This document shows, piece after piece, positions 8,345 to 16,609 of a stretch of 64,000 bases of DNA. Each line of letters starts with the position of its first letter. The first letter of the stretch is position 1. A program made the position numbers and the translations under genes. Below the pieces are notes generated by a model. The model was not told the origin of the DNA and searched no databases. It saw only the letters and a program-made list of their open reading frames with translations. Source of the stretch: Bacteroidales bacterium (GTDB taxonomy: Bacteria; Bacteroidota; Bacteroidia; Bacteroidales; Paludibacteraceae); the NCBI GenBank assembly GCA_900769555.1, contig CAAGHA010000079.1, forward strand, positions 1-64,000. The letters are read 5' to 3'.

Positions 8345-9728
8345 TAACTGCGATTGGACGCACATCTCTAATCTTACATCGGAAGAGAAGATTGAAATGC
8401 ACATCAACAATCTTCAAAAAATTGCCAATGTGAATATCAGGGAAGTTACTCTTGCAGAGAATCCAAATCTTTTGATTTTTCCAAGAGATTGGGCTCTGTG
8501 TGATGATGAGATAAGTGAAAATCGTATCCTCTCATTGCAAGGAAAAGAACTCTCTACGGGTAATGTTATGGGTTTTATCGGAATTAACGATACTCAACTG
8601 AAAATCAAATCTCGTTTTGCAAAGGAAGATGAAAATGACTATTTTTTGCATTATATGTTGCAAAAGGTGTTTTCAATCAATCTGTTTGACATGAAACATG
8701 CCATGAACAGAGAATCTGTATTTGATTTTTTGCTCTATTTGTTTCCTCATTTTCTTAAAAAGGCTCTGAGACAAGGTCTTTTTAAGAAGTACCGAAGATT
8801 TGAACACAATGATTCTAACGTGAAAGGTATTATTGATGTCAATCGTCATATTAAAGAAAATGTTCCTTTTAGAGGTCGAGTTTCGTATAATAATAGAGAA
8901 TATAGCTTCGATAATGAAATTACGCAATTGGTACGTCATACGATTGAATATATAAAGGCGAAACCTCAGGGTGGTTATATTCTTAATAACGATAGGGAGA
9001 CCAAAGAGTCTGTTTCTCAAATCTTACAAGCTACTCCATCTTTTAATAGGAGAGAACGGATGCAAATTATTGCTAAAAATCTCAAAAGGTTGCAACATCC
9101 CTATTATTCGGCCTATACAGACTTACAACAACTTTGTTTGCAAATTCTTCGGCATGAATCCATAAAGTTTGGATATGAGAAAAATAAGATTTATGGAGTC
9201 CTTTTTGATGGTGCATGGCTCTGGGAAGAGTATCTGGCAACGATCTTAAATAACGTTGACCAGATGGTTCATCCAAAAAATAGAAAGCGACAAGATGGTA
9301 TTCAAATATACAAAGGTGGGCAATCCTTTTTTCCTGATTTTTACCGAAAAGGAACTGCCCTTGATGGTATTGACTCATTTGTTTTGGATGCAAAATACAA
9401 GCGATTGTCCCGTGGTTTAAATAGTGGTGAGTTGGAAGAAAATATCAAAAAAGGATTTTCCATTCAGCGTGAAGACCTCTTTCAGATGATTAGCTATATG
9501 CACGTTCTCCCAGCCCAAACGGCAGCGTTGCTTTACCCCTTTAAGGATGCAGATAAAGTGGAGATAAAAGTGGATAAGAAGGTGTTATTAGGGTTAGGTG
9601 GAGATATTTTGGGAATGGGTGTTCCAATCCCACAAGAGTCCGATTTTATAGCGTTTTCAAAGTTTATGAATGGGGTGGAACTCCACTTAAAGGCGGTGGT
9701 TGAAGAATTATCTCTAAAAATCGTGTAA
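8322..9728 (+). CDS. mcrC: McrC nuclease subunit of a type IV restriction system
   Basis: The protein is about 468 residues long. The frame opens earlier at a TTG (8301), but the ATG at 8322 is the better start; it overlaps the mcrB stop by 23 bp, so the two are translated together. The C-terminal half carries the PD-(D/E)XK nuclease core: FFPDFY followed by VLDAKYKRL. McrC docks on McrB hexamers and cuts DNA near methylated sites. The ends of both subunits look intact. The gene ends 23 bp before the stop of a convergent operon. Confidence 0.92.
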   Translation: MSLIQITDNCDWTHISNLTSEEKIEMHINNLQKIANVNIREVTLAENPNLLIFPRDWALCDDEISENRILSLQGKELSTGNVMGFIGINDTQLKIKSRFAKEDENDYFLHYMLQKVFSINLFDMKHAMNRESVFDFLLYLFPHFLKKALRQGLFKKYRRFEHNDSNVKGIIDVNRHIKENVPFRGRVSYNNREYSFDNEITQLVRHTIEYIKAKPQGGYILNNDRETKESVSQILQATPSFNRRERMQIIAKNLKRLQHPYYSAYTDLQQLCLQILRHESIKFGYEKNKIYGVLFDGAWLWEEYLATILNNVDQMVHPKNRKRQDGIQIYKGGQSFFPDFYRKGTALDGIDSFVLDAKYKRLSRGLNSGELEENIKKGFSIQREDLFQMISYMHVLPAQTAALLYPFKDADKVEIKVDKKVLLGLGGDILGMGVPIPQESDFIAFSKFMNGVELHLKAVVEELSLKIV

Positions 9729-9751
9729 GGCTTTGTCGCATATTTCTATCG

Positions 9752-10495
9752 TTAATTCCCTTGATTCTTGGTCTCTTCCTTTAGATATTTCATCAAATTA
9801 TTTGCCATTGGTTTGAATAGCCACAAGGATATTAGTCCCGATATGATTGCGCAAATTATTATGATGGCAATATCAATACCTTCCAATAACGTCTCTTTGG
9901 TTAGGACTATCCCAAACCATTTGGCTACTTGTCTTACTATGTTGAGAATGGAAAATTGTGTAAGAGCTTTGATTGTGAAACGTTGTATCACTTGTTTGGT
10001 TACTACCCCTGTGGCAGATTTTAACATACGCGTAAATTGTTGTTTCCCAATCATAATGGTTGTCATCAAAATCATTAGTTGGGTGGCAGTGTCGGAACTA
10101 TATTCTGTTAACTTCTCTTCGTCTTCGTATAGATATAGTAGCTTTTGAGAGACTGCAAAAACATGAATTTGAAATTGAACGATGTCTATGATGAAAAACG
10201 GAATCATCATCCAGCCTGTTGGGATAGCCGATATTGCGGAGATGAGGGTTACCCCCCAAGAGTGTTTGGTAATGATTTTTTTTGCAGTTCTGTCAATGGC
10301 GGGCGGTGTAGATGCACTGTTGGGTGATTTTTTCAATGCAACTTGAACATCCAACCCTTTCAACTCCGTTGACGCTAAATTTTGAATGAATTTCTCTCTG
10401 TTCACTCGCGCCATCGGTAACATAAAAGAAGTTTTCAAGATGTTGTTGTAACTGTTTGAAAAGAAATCTATTACGTATGAGGCTTTGTTTTTCAT
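9752..10495 (-). CDS. Membrane protein of unknown function, third gene of the coiled-coil operon
   Basis: The 247-residue protein contains hydrophobic stretches: a weak one near residues 75-100 (a Gly/Pro-containing segment, then IIDIVQF), a short one in the middle (LMILMTTIMIG), and a clear membrane helix near the C-terminus (IAIIIICAIISGLISLWL). The layout faintly resembles EcsC-type proteins, but I do not see enough to assign that family. The start at 10495 forms an ATGA overlap with the stop of the upstream gene, so the two are translationally coupled. An in-frame start eight codons further upstream is less likely. Confidence 0.7.
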   Translation of the reverse strand: MKNKASYVIDFFSNSYNNILKTSFMLPMARVNREKFIQNLASTELKGLDVQVALKKSPNSASTPPAIDRTAKKIITKHSWGVTLISAISAIPTGWMMIPFFIIDIVQFQIHVFAVSQKLLYLYEDEEKLTEYSSDTATQLMILMTTIMIGKQQFTRMLKSATGVVTKQVIQRFTIKALTQFSILNIVRQVAKWFGIVLTKETLLEGIDIAIIIICAIISGLISLWLFKPMANNLMKYLKEETKNQGN

Positions 10496-11022
10496 GAGCG
10501 CGAAATTAAATACCAAACAATACCCAGTAGTCCTGCAACAACAAATGTACCTATGGCTGCAATTTTATTGACTCTTGAGTGTGCCGTAGGGTCATTTTCT
10601 ACCCATCCGCGAATCAATTGCCTATTTATAATGCTACTGCAAAATACAAAGTCAAGAATACTCCCTGCAACGGGTATTAATCCTATTAAAAGGTCTATGA
10701 GAGATATAACCAATACAGCAAATGAGAGTCGTATCGATTTTACGACAAACACTGAAAGGTAAAGATTCACCAAATGAAATATGCTTGAAAAAGCGTCGCC
10801 GACAAATTCTGCCAATCCGGAGAGCCCATCAATGACATCAAAGAAGAATGCTCCCTTAATCACAAAACGATAAAGGGAGTGAGATTCGATTTCCTCTCTT
10901 CGTTTGGCATGATGTTCGGCCTTTTTTTGAGCAGATACAACATCTTTCTCAATCTTTTGGCGTTCTTTCTCAGAGGGTAAACCTAAATCCTTTCTTTTTT
11001 CTTCTCTTCTTCGACTTGCCAT
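10492..11022 (-). CDS. DUF4112-like small membrane protein
   Basis: The 176-residue protein has a strongly basic/acidic N-terminal helix (about 1-45) followed by a hydrophobic domain. That domain contains the DUF4112-like pattern DLLIGLIPVAGSILD and a C-terminal membrane helix. DUF4112 proteins are small membrane proteins without a known role. The gene starts 3 bp after the stop of the 705-residue coiled-coil gene and ends in an ATGA overlap with the next gene, so all three form one operon. Confidence 0.72.
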   Translation of the reverse strand: MASRRREEKRKDLGLPSEKERQKIEKDVVSAQKKAEHHAKRREEIESHSLYRFVIKGAFFFDVIDGLSGLAEFVGDAFSSIFHLVNLYLSVFVVKSIRLSFAVLVISLIDLLIGLIPVAGSILDFVFCSSIINRQLIRGWVENDPTAHSRVNKIAAIGTFVVAGLLGIVWYLISRS

Positions 11023-11025
11023 TCG

Positions 11026-13143
11026 CTAAATTTCAATTGTTTTTTCTCCTCGTAACAAGGCATCAAAATCGCTTTCTGAGAGTTGAAAATCGCTCTGACC
11101 GGATATTTCTATCAACGCTTGCCTTAAATCCGATTTGTTGGTTGCGGTATTGGCTTTTTGCAATGCCTCCAACAAAACCTTTGATTGGTCGGAAATACAG
11201 TCCATGCTCTTTTTGAACTCCTCTTGTAATTTCTCCAACTCTATACGATAAACCTCTTCCGTAAGTTGAGATCTCATTTGCTCGCTTTGTAGGTAACTTG
11301 CATTTTGGAGCAAGTCTGCCACTTTACTCATCACCTGTTGCGAAGTTTCTGTCACTTTTTGAGCTGTTTCGCTCTCTTTTTCTATTCCAAACTCTTTCAG
11401 AAGGTCGTCTGCCACCTCTGTGCCTCCTGCTCTTATTTCGTTTACAATCTTATTGCAGAAACCTTCATATTTTGCAAGAATCTCTTGCGGAAGTTTGTTG
11501 GCTTGTTCCGGATTTGGAATTTGTGCAACCTCCAAAAGCGAATCATCCAAACGACTCTCTACCACATTTTTTCCGGCATGAAGAAGAGAGAGAAGATCCT
11601 TTAATTTTTTCAGTACTGCCAATTTTTGTTCCGGAGTTGCAGAAAGTTTTTGAGCAATTTTAGCATTCAACTCTTTTAATTTTTTGCTTAAACTTTCATA
11701 TTCAACTTTCTCTTTCTCTATCTGATCTTTATGCGTAGCAATGTTCTCTTTTGTCAGCTCAACATCCACCAACATCTCTTCGTAAGCTCCCACCAATTCA
11801 CCGTTGGTAACCATCCACTCGTGTAATTTTCTCTTATACTTCTCTCCGGTAAATATTTTGGAGATGAAGTTCGGTTCTTCCGGTTTTTTACTCTTAGCCT
11901 CTTCGTAGTTGCTTTTTTGAGAATCCAATAGACCGCTCCAATCTTTCATTTGTCCGTTGAATAGAGCTAAGTTGTCATTGTGGTCGTTGATGCTTCTTTC
12001 CAACTCTTTCATGCGGTTTAGGATTTCGTCTCTCTCTCGCTTAAGTTGTTCACACTCGCCATTGTAGAAACTATTCATCAATTCATTTAAATCAGCAGAA
12101 AGAACCTCTTCACTAAGTCTTAGGTAGGCACTCGCTTTCGGAATGTATAGGTCGTTGAGTGTTTTATGAATCTTGGCCAAACGATACAGATCCGATTTAA
12201 CTTGAGTGCGGTCTTTTATTATACTCTCTTTCAATTTAAGTAATTCGCGTTCCATACGAATGCTTTTATCCTGAGCTTGCATAAAATGGTTTAGGTAGGA
12301 GATTGCGCCTACCACTAATGTGCCATAGATGCCATTTTTAGGACCTAAAACTTTGCTCGAATTCATCCATACCGGAAGTTGATTGAGGATTTTGTTAAAA
12401 TGGTCTGCAACTTCATTTACAAGCAATGTGCAATTTTGATCCAGTTGATTGAATTGTAGTTCTGTCTGACTTTGCATAGCTTTTACATCCAACCATTTAA
12501 CTCGGTCAAAATCAAAGAGGTTCGGATCCACCATTTTTATAGAATCTCCAAAGATATCAATCAATGCTCCGGCATATTTTCGTAGGGTGAAATTGATATT
12601 CCCTCTTAAATCGACAAAATCTTTAATATCTGTTTTTACCTGCATTTCTGCCGATTGGTAAGAATTAATCATCTTACCATAATTTTGCATTAAGGCAGCT
12701 CCTTTTTCTTTTATTTCATTTAATTGTTGTGTTCCCTCCAACTCCTTCAGAACTCCTCCTGCCGCTTTTAGGATTTCCAATTGTAGAACCGTATCTATGC
12801 TCTTTTCTGCTTCATTCAGCTCCGCTTTGGCTACTGATAAATCTTTTTCCAAGAGGGTCAGTGCATCGTTTAATTGATTATCATCCAGGTGAGCATTAAG
12901 TTTATATTGTTCGACGAGGCTGATTGCCCCTTCATTGGATAGGAAGGATTTATAAATGTTGTTGTCTCGATTATAGTGAATATAGGCACGATAAACCATT
13001 TTCGAAAGGTGCATATCGTCTGTACATTGGCATCCTTGAGAATTTAAATCGTATGCCAAATCAGCTCTTGTAAGAGTGCTTTTCTGTCCGGCTAACTCGT
13101 CTGCATGCTTTTTTATCACTTCATAAAACTTAATCTGTTCCAT
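11026..13143 (-). CDS. Large coiled-coil protein of unknown function, first gene of a three-gene operon
   Basis: This 705-residue protein is not one I recognise. The first about 85 residues look like a compact domain (TRADLAYDL, then HLSKMVYRAYIHY). The rest is mostly long amphipathic helix with heptad character. One short hydrophobic patch near residues 270-283 (YGTLVVGAISYLNHF) interrupts it. There is no signal peptide, Walker motif or nuclease motif. Long helices around a hydrophobic patch occur in membrane-remodelling proteins and alpha-helical pore formers, but that is only analogy. Two membrane-protein genes follow without a gap. The operon converges on mcrBC, so a defence or envelope role is possible but unproven. 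Confidence 0.75.
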   Translation of the reverse strand: MEQIKFYEVIKKHADELAGQKSTLTRADLAYDLNSQGCQCTDDMHLSKMVYRAYIHYNRDNNIYKSFLSNEGAISLVEQYKLNAHLDDNQLNDALTLLEKDLSVAKAELNEAEKSIDTVLQLEILKAAGGVLKELEGTQQLNEIKEKGAALMQNYGKMINSYQSAEMQVKTDIKDFVDLRGNINFTLRKYAGALIDIFGDSIKMVDPNLFDFDRVKWLDVKAMQSQTELQFNQLDQNCTLLVNEVADHFNKILNQLPVWMNSSKVLGPKNGIYGTLVVGAISYLNHFMQAQDKSIRMERELLKLKESIIKDRTQVKSDLYRLAKIHKTLNDLYIPKASAYLRLSEEVLSADLNELMNSFYNGECEQLKRERDEILNRMKELERSINDHNDNLALFNGQMKDWSGLLDSQKSNYEEAKSKKPEEPNFISKIFTGEKYKRKLHEWMVTNGELVGAYEEMLVDVELTKENIATHKDQIEKEKVEYESLSKKLKELNAKIAQKLSATPEQKLAVLKKLKDLLSLLHAGKNVVESRLDDSLLEVAQIPNPEQANKLPQEILAKYEGFCNKIVNEIRAGGTEVADDLLKEFGIEKESETAQKVTETSQQVMSKVADLLQNASYLQSEQMRSQLTEEVYRIELEKLQEEFKKSMDCISDQSKVLLEALQKANTATNKSDLRQALIEISGQSDFQLSESDFDALLRGEKTIEI

Positions 13144-13500
13144 GGCAATTCATTAAAATGTTAGACAAATCATAACTTCAACCAAATTTGCAAAATAAAT
13201 ATTTAAATACCAAATCTGCAGTTAGATTCCTAAAAAAATATCGGTAGATTTATCTTTTTAGATTGTATTTTCTCTGTTTTCTGACTGTAATAATCCAGAA
13301 TATTACTATTTTTGATGCGGAATTTTTTGAAAAATTGAATCGTGAATTGATAAAGAATATCCCATTTCATCGTTGGAAATTTGTTGGGATAATCAAAAAA
13401 ATCTATAATCATGAATTAATTTTACATGCAACTGAATTAATTTTGAATATTTATGAAGAAGGTTCGCTCTACTTTTGCGACCGAACCAATTTTACAGAAC
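13144..13500. other. 357-bp AT-rich intergenic region between divergent operons
   Basis: This spacer separates the reverse-strand coiled-coil operon from the PL11 gene. A TATTTTTG box at 13307-13314 could be the -7 element for the PL11 gene, which would give a leader of about 180 nt, but no TTTG box lies 19 bp upstream. I see no convincing gene, hairpin or repeat in it. Confidence 0.4.
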
Positions 13501-16500
13501 ATGAAAACACAAATTTTTTCAAAACGTATTTTATTTTTATTATTCGCATCATGGATGTGTATTGGCACACTTTTTTCTGCATCCAGACAAATGGAATATT
13601 TGGATCGCGGAGTTGTAGCCGTAAAAGTTAATAACGGAGTATTTATCAGTTGGCGTTACTTAGGAACAGATGACCCCTCTATCGGATTCAATATCTATAG
13701 AGATGGCATCAAAGTTAATGCCTCACCCATCACCACTAAAACAAATTATGTGGACGGACAGGGTGGAACTAATTCCAAGTATGTGGTTAAGGCTGTTATC
13801 GGTGGCAAAGAGATTTCCGAATCAAAGGCAGTTGCTCCATGGGGGTCACAACAGAGAACCATCAAGTTGAACCGTCCGGGAACCAATTACAATGCCAACG
13901 ATATGAGTGTTGGTGATGTTGATGGAGACGGACAGTATGAGTTGTTTTTGAAGTGGGACCCAAGCAATGCGAAAGATAACTCGCAAGATGGAAATACTGA
14001 CAAGGTATATATTGATTGCTACTCTTTGGAAGGAAAGTTCTTGTGGAGAATAGATTTGGGAGTCAATATCAGAGCAGGTGCTCACTATACTCAATATCAA
14101 GTGTTTGATTATGACGGAGATGGTAAGTGTGAATTAGTATGTAAGACTGCACCCGGAACGAAAGATGGAAAGGGGAAAAATGTAATCATGGGTAATGATA
14201 ATCCTAATGCAGATTACAGAAATGGCTCCGGCTATATCTTGACAGGTCCGGAATATCTGACAATTTTTGAAGGAGCTACAGGTGCAGAGATTCATACTGT
14301 TGCCTATAAACCGGCTCGAGGAAATGTAAATTCTTGGGGAGATGGTTATGGTAACCGTGTGGATAGATTTCTCGCATGTACAGCTTATTTAGATGGAGAG
14401 CATCCAAGTGTTGTGATGTGTCGAGGCTATTATACTCGTTCTACTTTGGCAGCCTATGATTTTAAAGATGGCAAGTTGGTGGAACGTTGGTTTCACGACT
14501 CTCCTACAAGGGGGCAAGGTGCATACGGCGAGGGAAATCACAACCTCTCTGTAGCCGATGTGGATGGTGATGGTAAGGATGAAATTATCTATGGCTCGGC
14601 ATGTATTGATGATAATGGTAAATTAATGTATAGAACCGGTCATGGACATGGAGATGCTATGCACGTCTCTGATATGATTCCGGGTAATGGAGTCTTAGAG
14701 GGCTGGTTTGTTCATGAAGACAAAGGTTCTGCTTATGGTTATGAATTAAGAAATCTAAAAACAGGAAAGGTGATTTTCGGACTAAAAACAAATACGGACA
14801 ACGGTCGTGGTATGGCGGCAGATATTGATGCAAGTCACAAGGGATTTGAGATGTGGAGTTCGTACGGAAGCGATGTTTTCGATTGCAACGGGAAGAGTAT
14901 TTCTACCAAGAAACCAAGTGTAAATTTCCGTGTATATTGGGACGGCGACTTGCAAGACGAATTGTTGGATGGTAATAAGTGTGATAAGTGGAATGGAAAT
15001 GGTACAACTCGTTTGATTACCTTTACCGGTAGTGCTTGTAATGGTTCTAAAAACACTCCCAACTTGTCGGCAGATATCATCGGAGATTGGCGCGAAGAGG
15101 TTATTCTTCACGATGGTGCCAACTTGTACATCTATACTACCACCATCGAGTCTAAACATCGTATGTACACCTTGATGCATGATGCCGTTTACCGTTGTGC
15201 CGTAGCTTGGCAAAATACTGCCTATAACCAACCTCCTCATTTGGGAATTTACATAGGTGATGGCGTGGAAAATTTGAAGCAACCTGATATCTATACTGCC
15301 GGGAAAGAGGTGGTTCCAACCGTTGCTACCATGTCTTATTCAGGAAAACTTGTGCAAGAACTTTTGCCGGGCGAATCAATCGCTCCAATTACTTTCACTT
15401 TTGGAGGTACTGCTACAGGTATTGAAACAACTGAATTGCCCGAAGGTATTTCTGCAAAATCAGAGGGTGACAACTTGATCTTGTCCGGTCAGCCTGCCGA
15501 AAATGCAACAATTACAGTGAAAACCAAAGGAGGAGATAATGTAGTTTCGTTGGACGTTGAAATTGCCTTGGTTGAGGGCGGACTTAGAAATGTTGCCTAC
15601 GTGACTGATGCAACCAATGATAACTATAAGAGTGATAAAATTCTATCTCACCTGAAAGGTTTGGAGGGTTGGTATGTTCGCGAATTTGATGCTCAATCAT
15701 CTAAGTTCGATTACTCTCTCTTTGATTTGATAGTTATCAGCGAGGTGACTCCTTCTACCGCTCCAATCGTGGCTGAGTTGGAAGGTATTGATAAGCCTGT
15801 GTTGACATTGAAAGTTCATGCCTATAAGAATGCAGCAGGTGCCTGGAATTGGGCTGCTGATGGGTATGGTGATAACACTACTGAAACCAATTTGGTGGTG
15901 GCTGAAAAATATCTTTCTCACCCTATGTTTAAAGATGTCAATTTTGTAAATGGTAACGAAGTTAATATGGTGTCGGAAGTCAATACAAAAGCTCTTACCT
16001 TTATGAACCCAGAATCATTTACAGAGGCTGAAGGTACTATCGAACCAATTGCTAATATCAAAGGAGAAGAGGCGGTTTCTATCTTGGAAATTGCGGCCGG
16101 AGCTGTTGTGGCAGGCACATCAATCCCGCAAAATTATATCCAAATCGGATTGAATAGCAGTTCTTATGCGAATATCACAAAAGATGGTCTTTCGGTAGTG
16201 GAAAATGCTTGTTTGTATTTGTTGGGAGAATTGAAACCTGAGCAAGGTGGGGAAGGTACTGATATTTTGTTGACGAACGCAGAGTCTGCTACATTGAACA
16301 TCTATCCAAATCCTATTGAAGAGCTGTTGTATATCCAAAATATTGGCGATGAAAAGGTTGTCGAACTACAAATCTTCTCTATCGATGGCGCTATGGTTGC
16401 TTCGTTCAACATCTCTTTGAATGAGGGCGTAAATAGTCTGACACGTTCGGAGTTGAATATTTCTTCCGGTTCATACGTTGTTAAGATTGTGGATGAAAAT

Positions 16501-16539
16501 GGTAGTGATTTATTAAATAAATTTATGATTGTTAGGTAA
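13501..16539 (+). CDS. Rhamnogalacturonan lyase, family PL11, with accessory module and T9SS sorting tail
   Basis: The start at 13501 gives a clean signal peptide; an earlier in-frame ATG at 13453 would bury it. The 1012-residue protein opens with the PL11 hallmark MEYLDRGVVAV and carries the family's repeated calcium-binding loops (DVDGDGQYE, DYDGDGKCE, DVDGDGKDE) through about residue 600. PL11 enzymes cut the rhamnose-galacturonate backbone of rhamnogalacturonan I by beta-elimination. An Ig-like segment (about 604-690) and an alpha/beta module of about 220 residues (696-915) follow. The chain ends with a type A T9SS sorting domain beginning IYPNPIEELLYIQN, so the protein should be exported and surface-anchored or released. 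The esterase gene follows after 70 bp. The alpha/beta module recurs there. Confidence 0.93.
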   Translation: MKTQIFSKRILFLLFASWMCIGTLFSASRQMEYLDRGVVAVKVNNGVFISWRYLGTDDPSIGFNIYRDGIKVNASPITTKTNYVDGQGGTNSKYVVKAVIGGKEISESKAVAPWGSQQRTIKLNRPGTNYNANDMSVGDVDGDGQYELFLKWDPSNAKDNSQDGNTDKVYIDCYSLEGKFLWRIDLGVNIRAGAHYTQYQVFDYDGDGKCELVCKTAPGTKDGKGKNVIMGNDNPNADYRNGSGYILTGPEYLTIFEGATGAEIHTVAYKPARGNVNSWGDGYGNRVDRFLACTAYLDGEHPSVVMCRGYYTRSTLAAYDFKDGKLVERWFHDSPTRGQGAYGEGNHNLSVADVDGDGKDEIIYGSACIDDNGKLMYRTGHGHGDAMHVSDMIPGNGVLEGWFVHEDKGSAYGYELRNLKTGKVIFGLKTNTDNGRGMAADIDASHKGFEMWSSYGSDVFDCNGKSISTKKPSVNFRVYWDGDLQDELLDGNKCDKWNGNGTTRLITFTGSACNGSKNTPNLSADIIGDWREEVILHDGANLYIYTTTIESKHRMYTLMHDAVYRCAVAWQNTAYNQPPHLGIYIGDGVENLKQPDIYTAGKEVVPTVATMSYSGKLVQELLPGESIAPITFTFGGTATGIETTELPEGISAKSEGDNLILSGQPAENATITVKTKGGDNVVSLDVEIALVEGGLRNVAYVTDATNDNYKSDKILSHLKGLEGWYVREFDAQSSKFDYSLFDLIVISEVTPSTAPIVAELEGIDKPVLTLKVHAYKNAAGAWNWAADGYGDNTTETNLVVAEKYLSHPMFKDVNFVNGNEVNMVSEVNTKALTFMNPESFTEAEGTIEPIANIKGEEAVSILEIAAGAVVAGTSIPQNYIQIGLNSSSYANITKDGLSVVENACLYLLGELKPEQGGEGTDILLTNAESATLNIYPNPIEELLYIQNIGDEKVVELQIFSIDGAMVASFNISLNEGVNSLTRSELNISSGSYVVKIVDENGSDLLNKFMIVR

Positions 16540-16550
16540 TTCCATCTATG

Positions 16551-16584
16551 TTGAGAGGTTGTGCAACAAGGCATGACCTCTCAA
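16551..16584 (+). other. Intergenic hairpin between lyase and esterase genes
   Basis: TTGAGAGGT (16551-16559) pairs perfectly with ACCTCTCAA (16576-16584) around a 16-nt loop. No T-run follows, so it is more likely an mRNA processing or stability element than a terminator. Confidence 0.5.
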
Positions 16585-16609
16585 TCATCAATCACATAAA
16601 AATATTTAC

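Noticed and set aside
13263..13631. Forward open frame upstream of and overlapping the PL11 start
   Set aside because: It is in a different frame from the lyase, AT-rich, and overlaps the lyase signal peptide region; no domain is visible.
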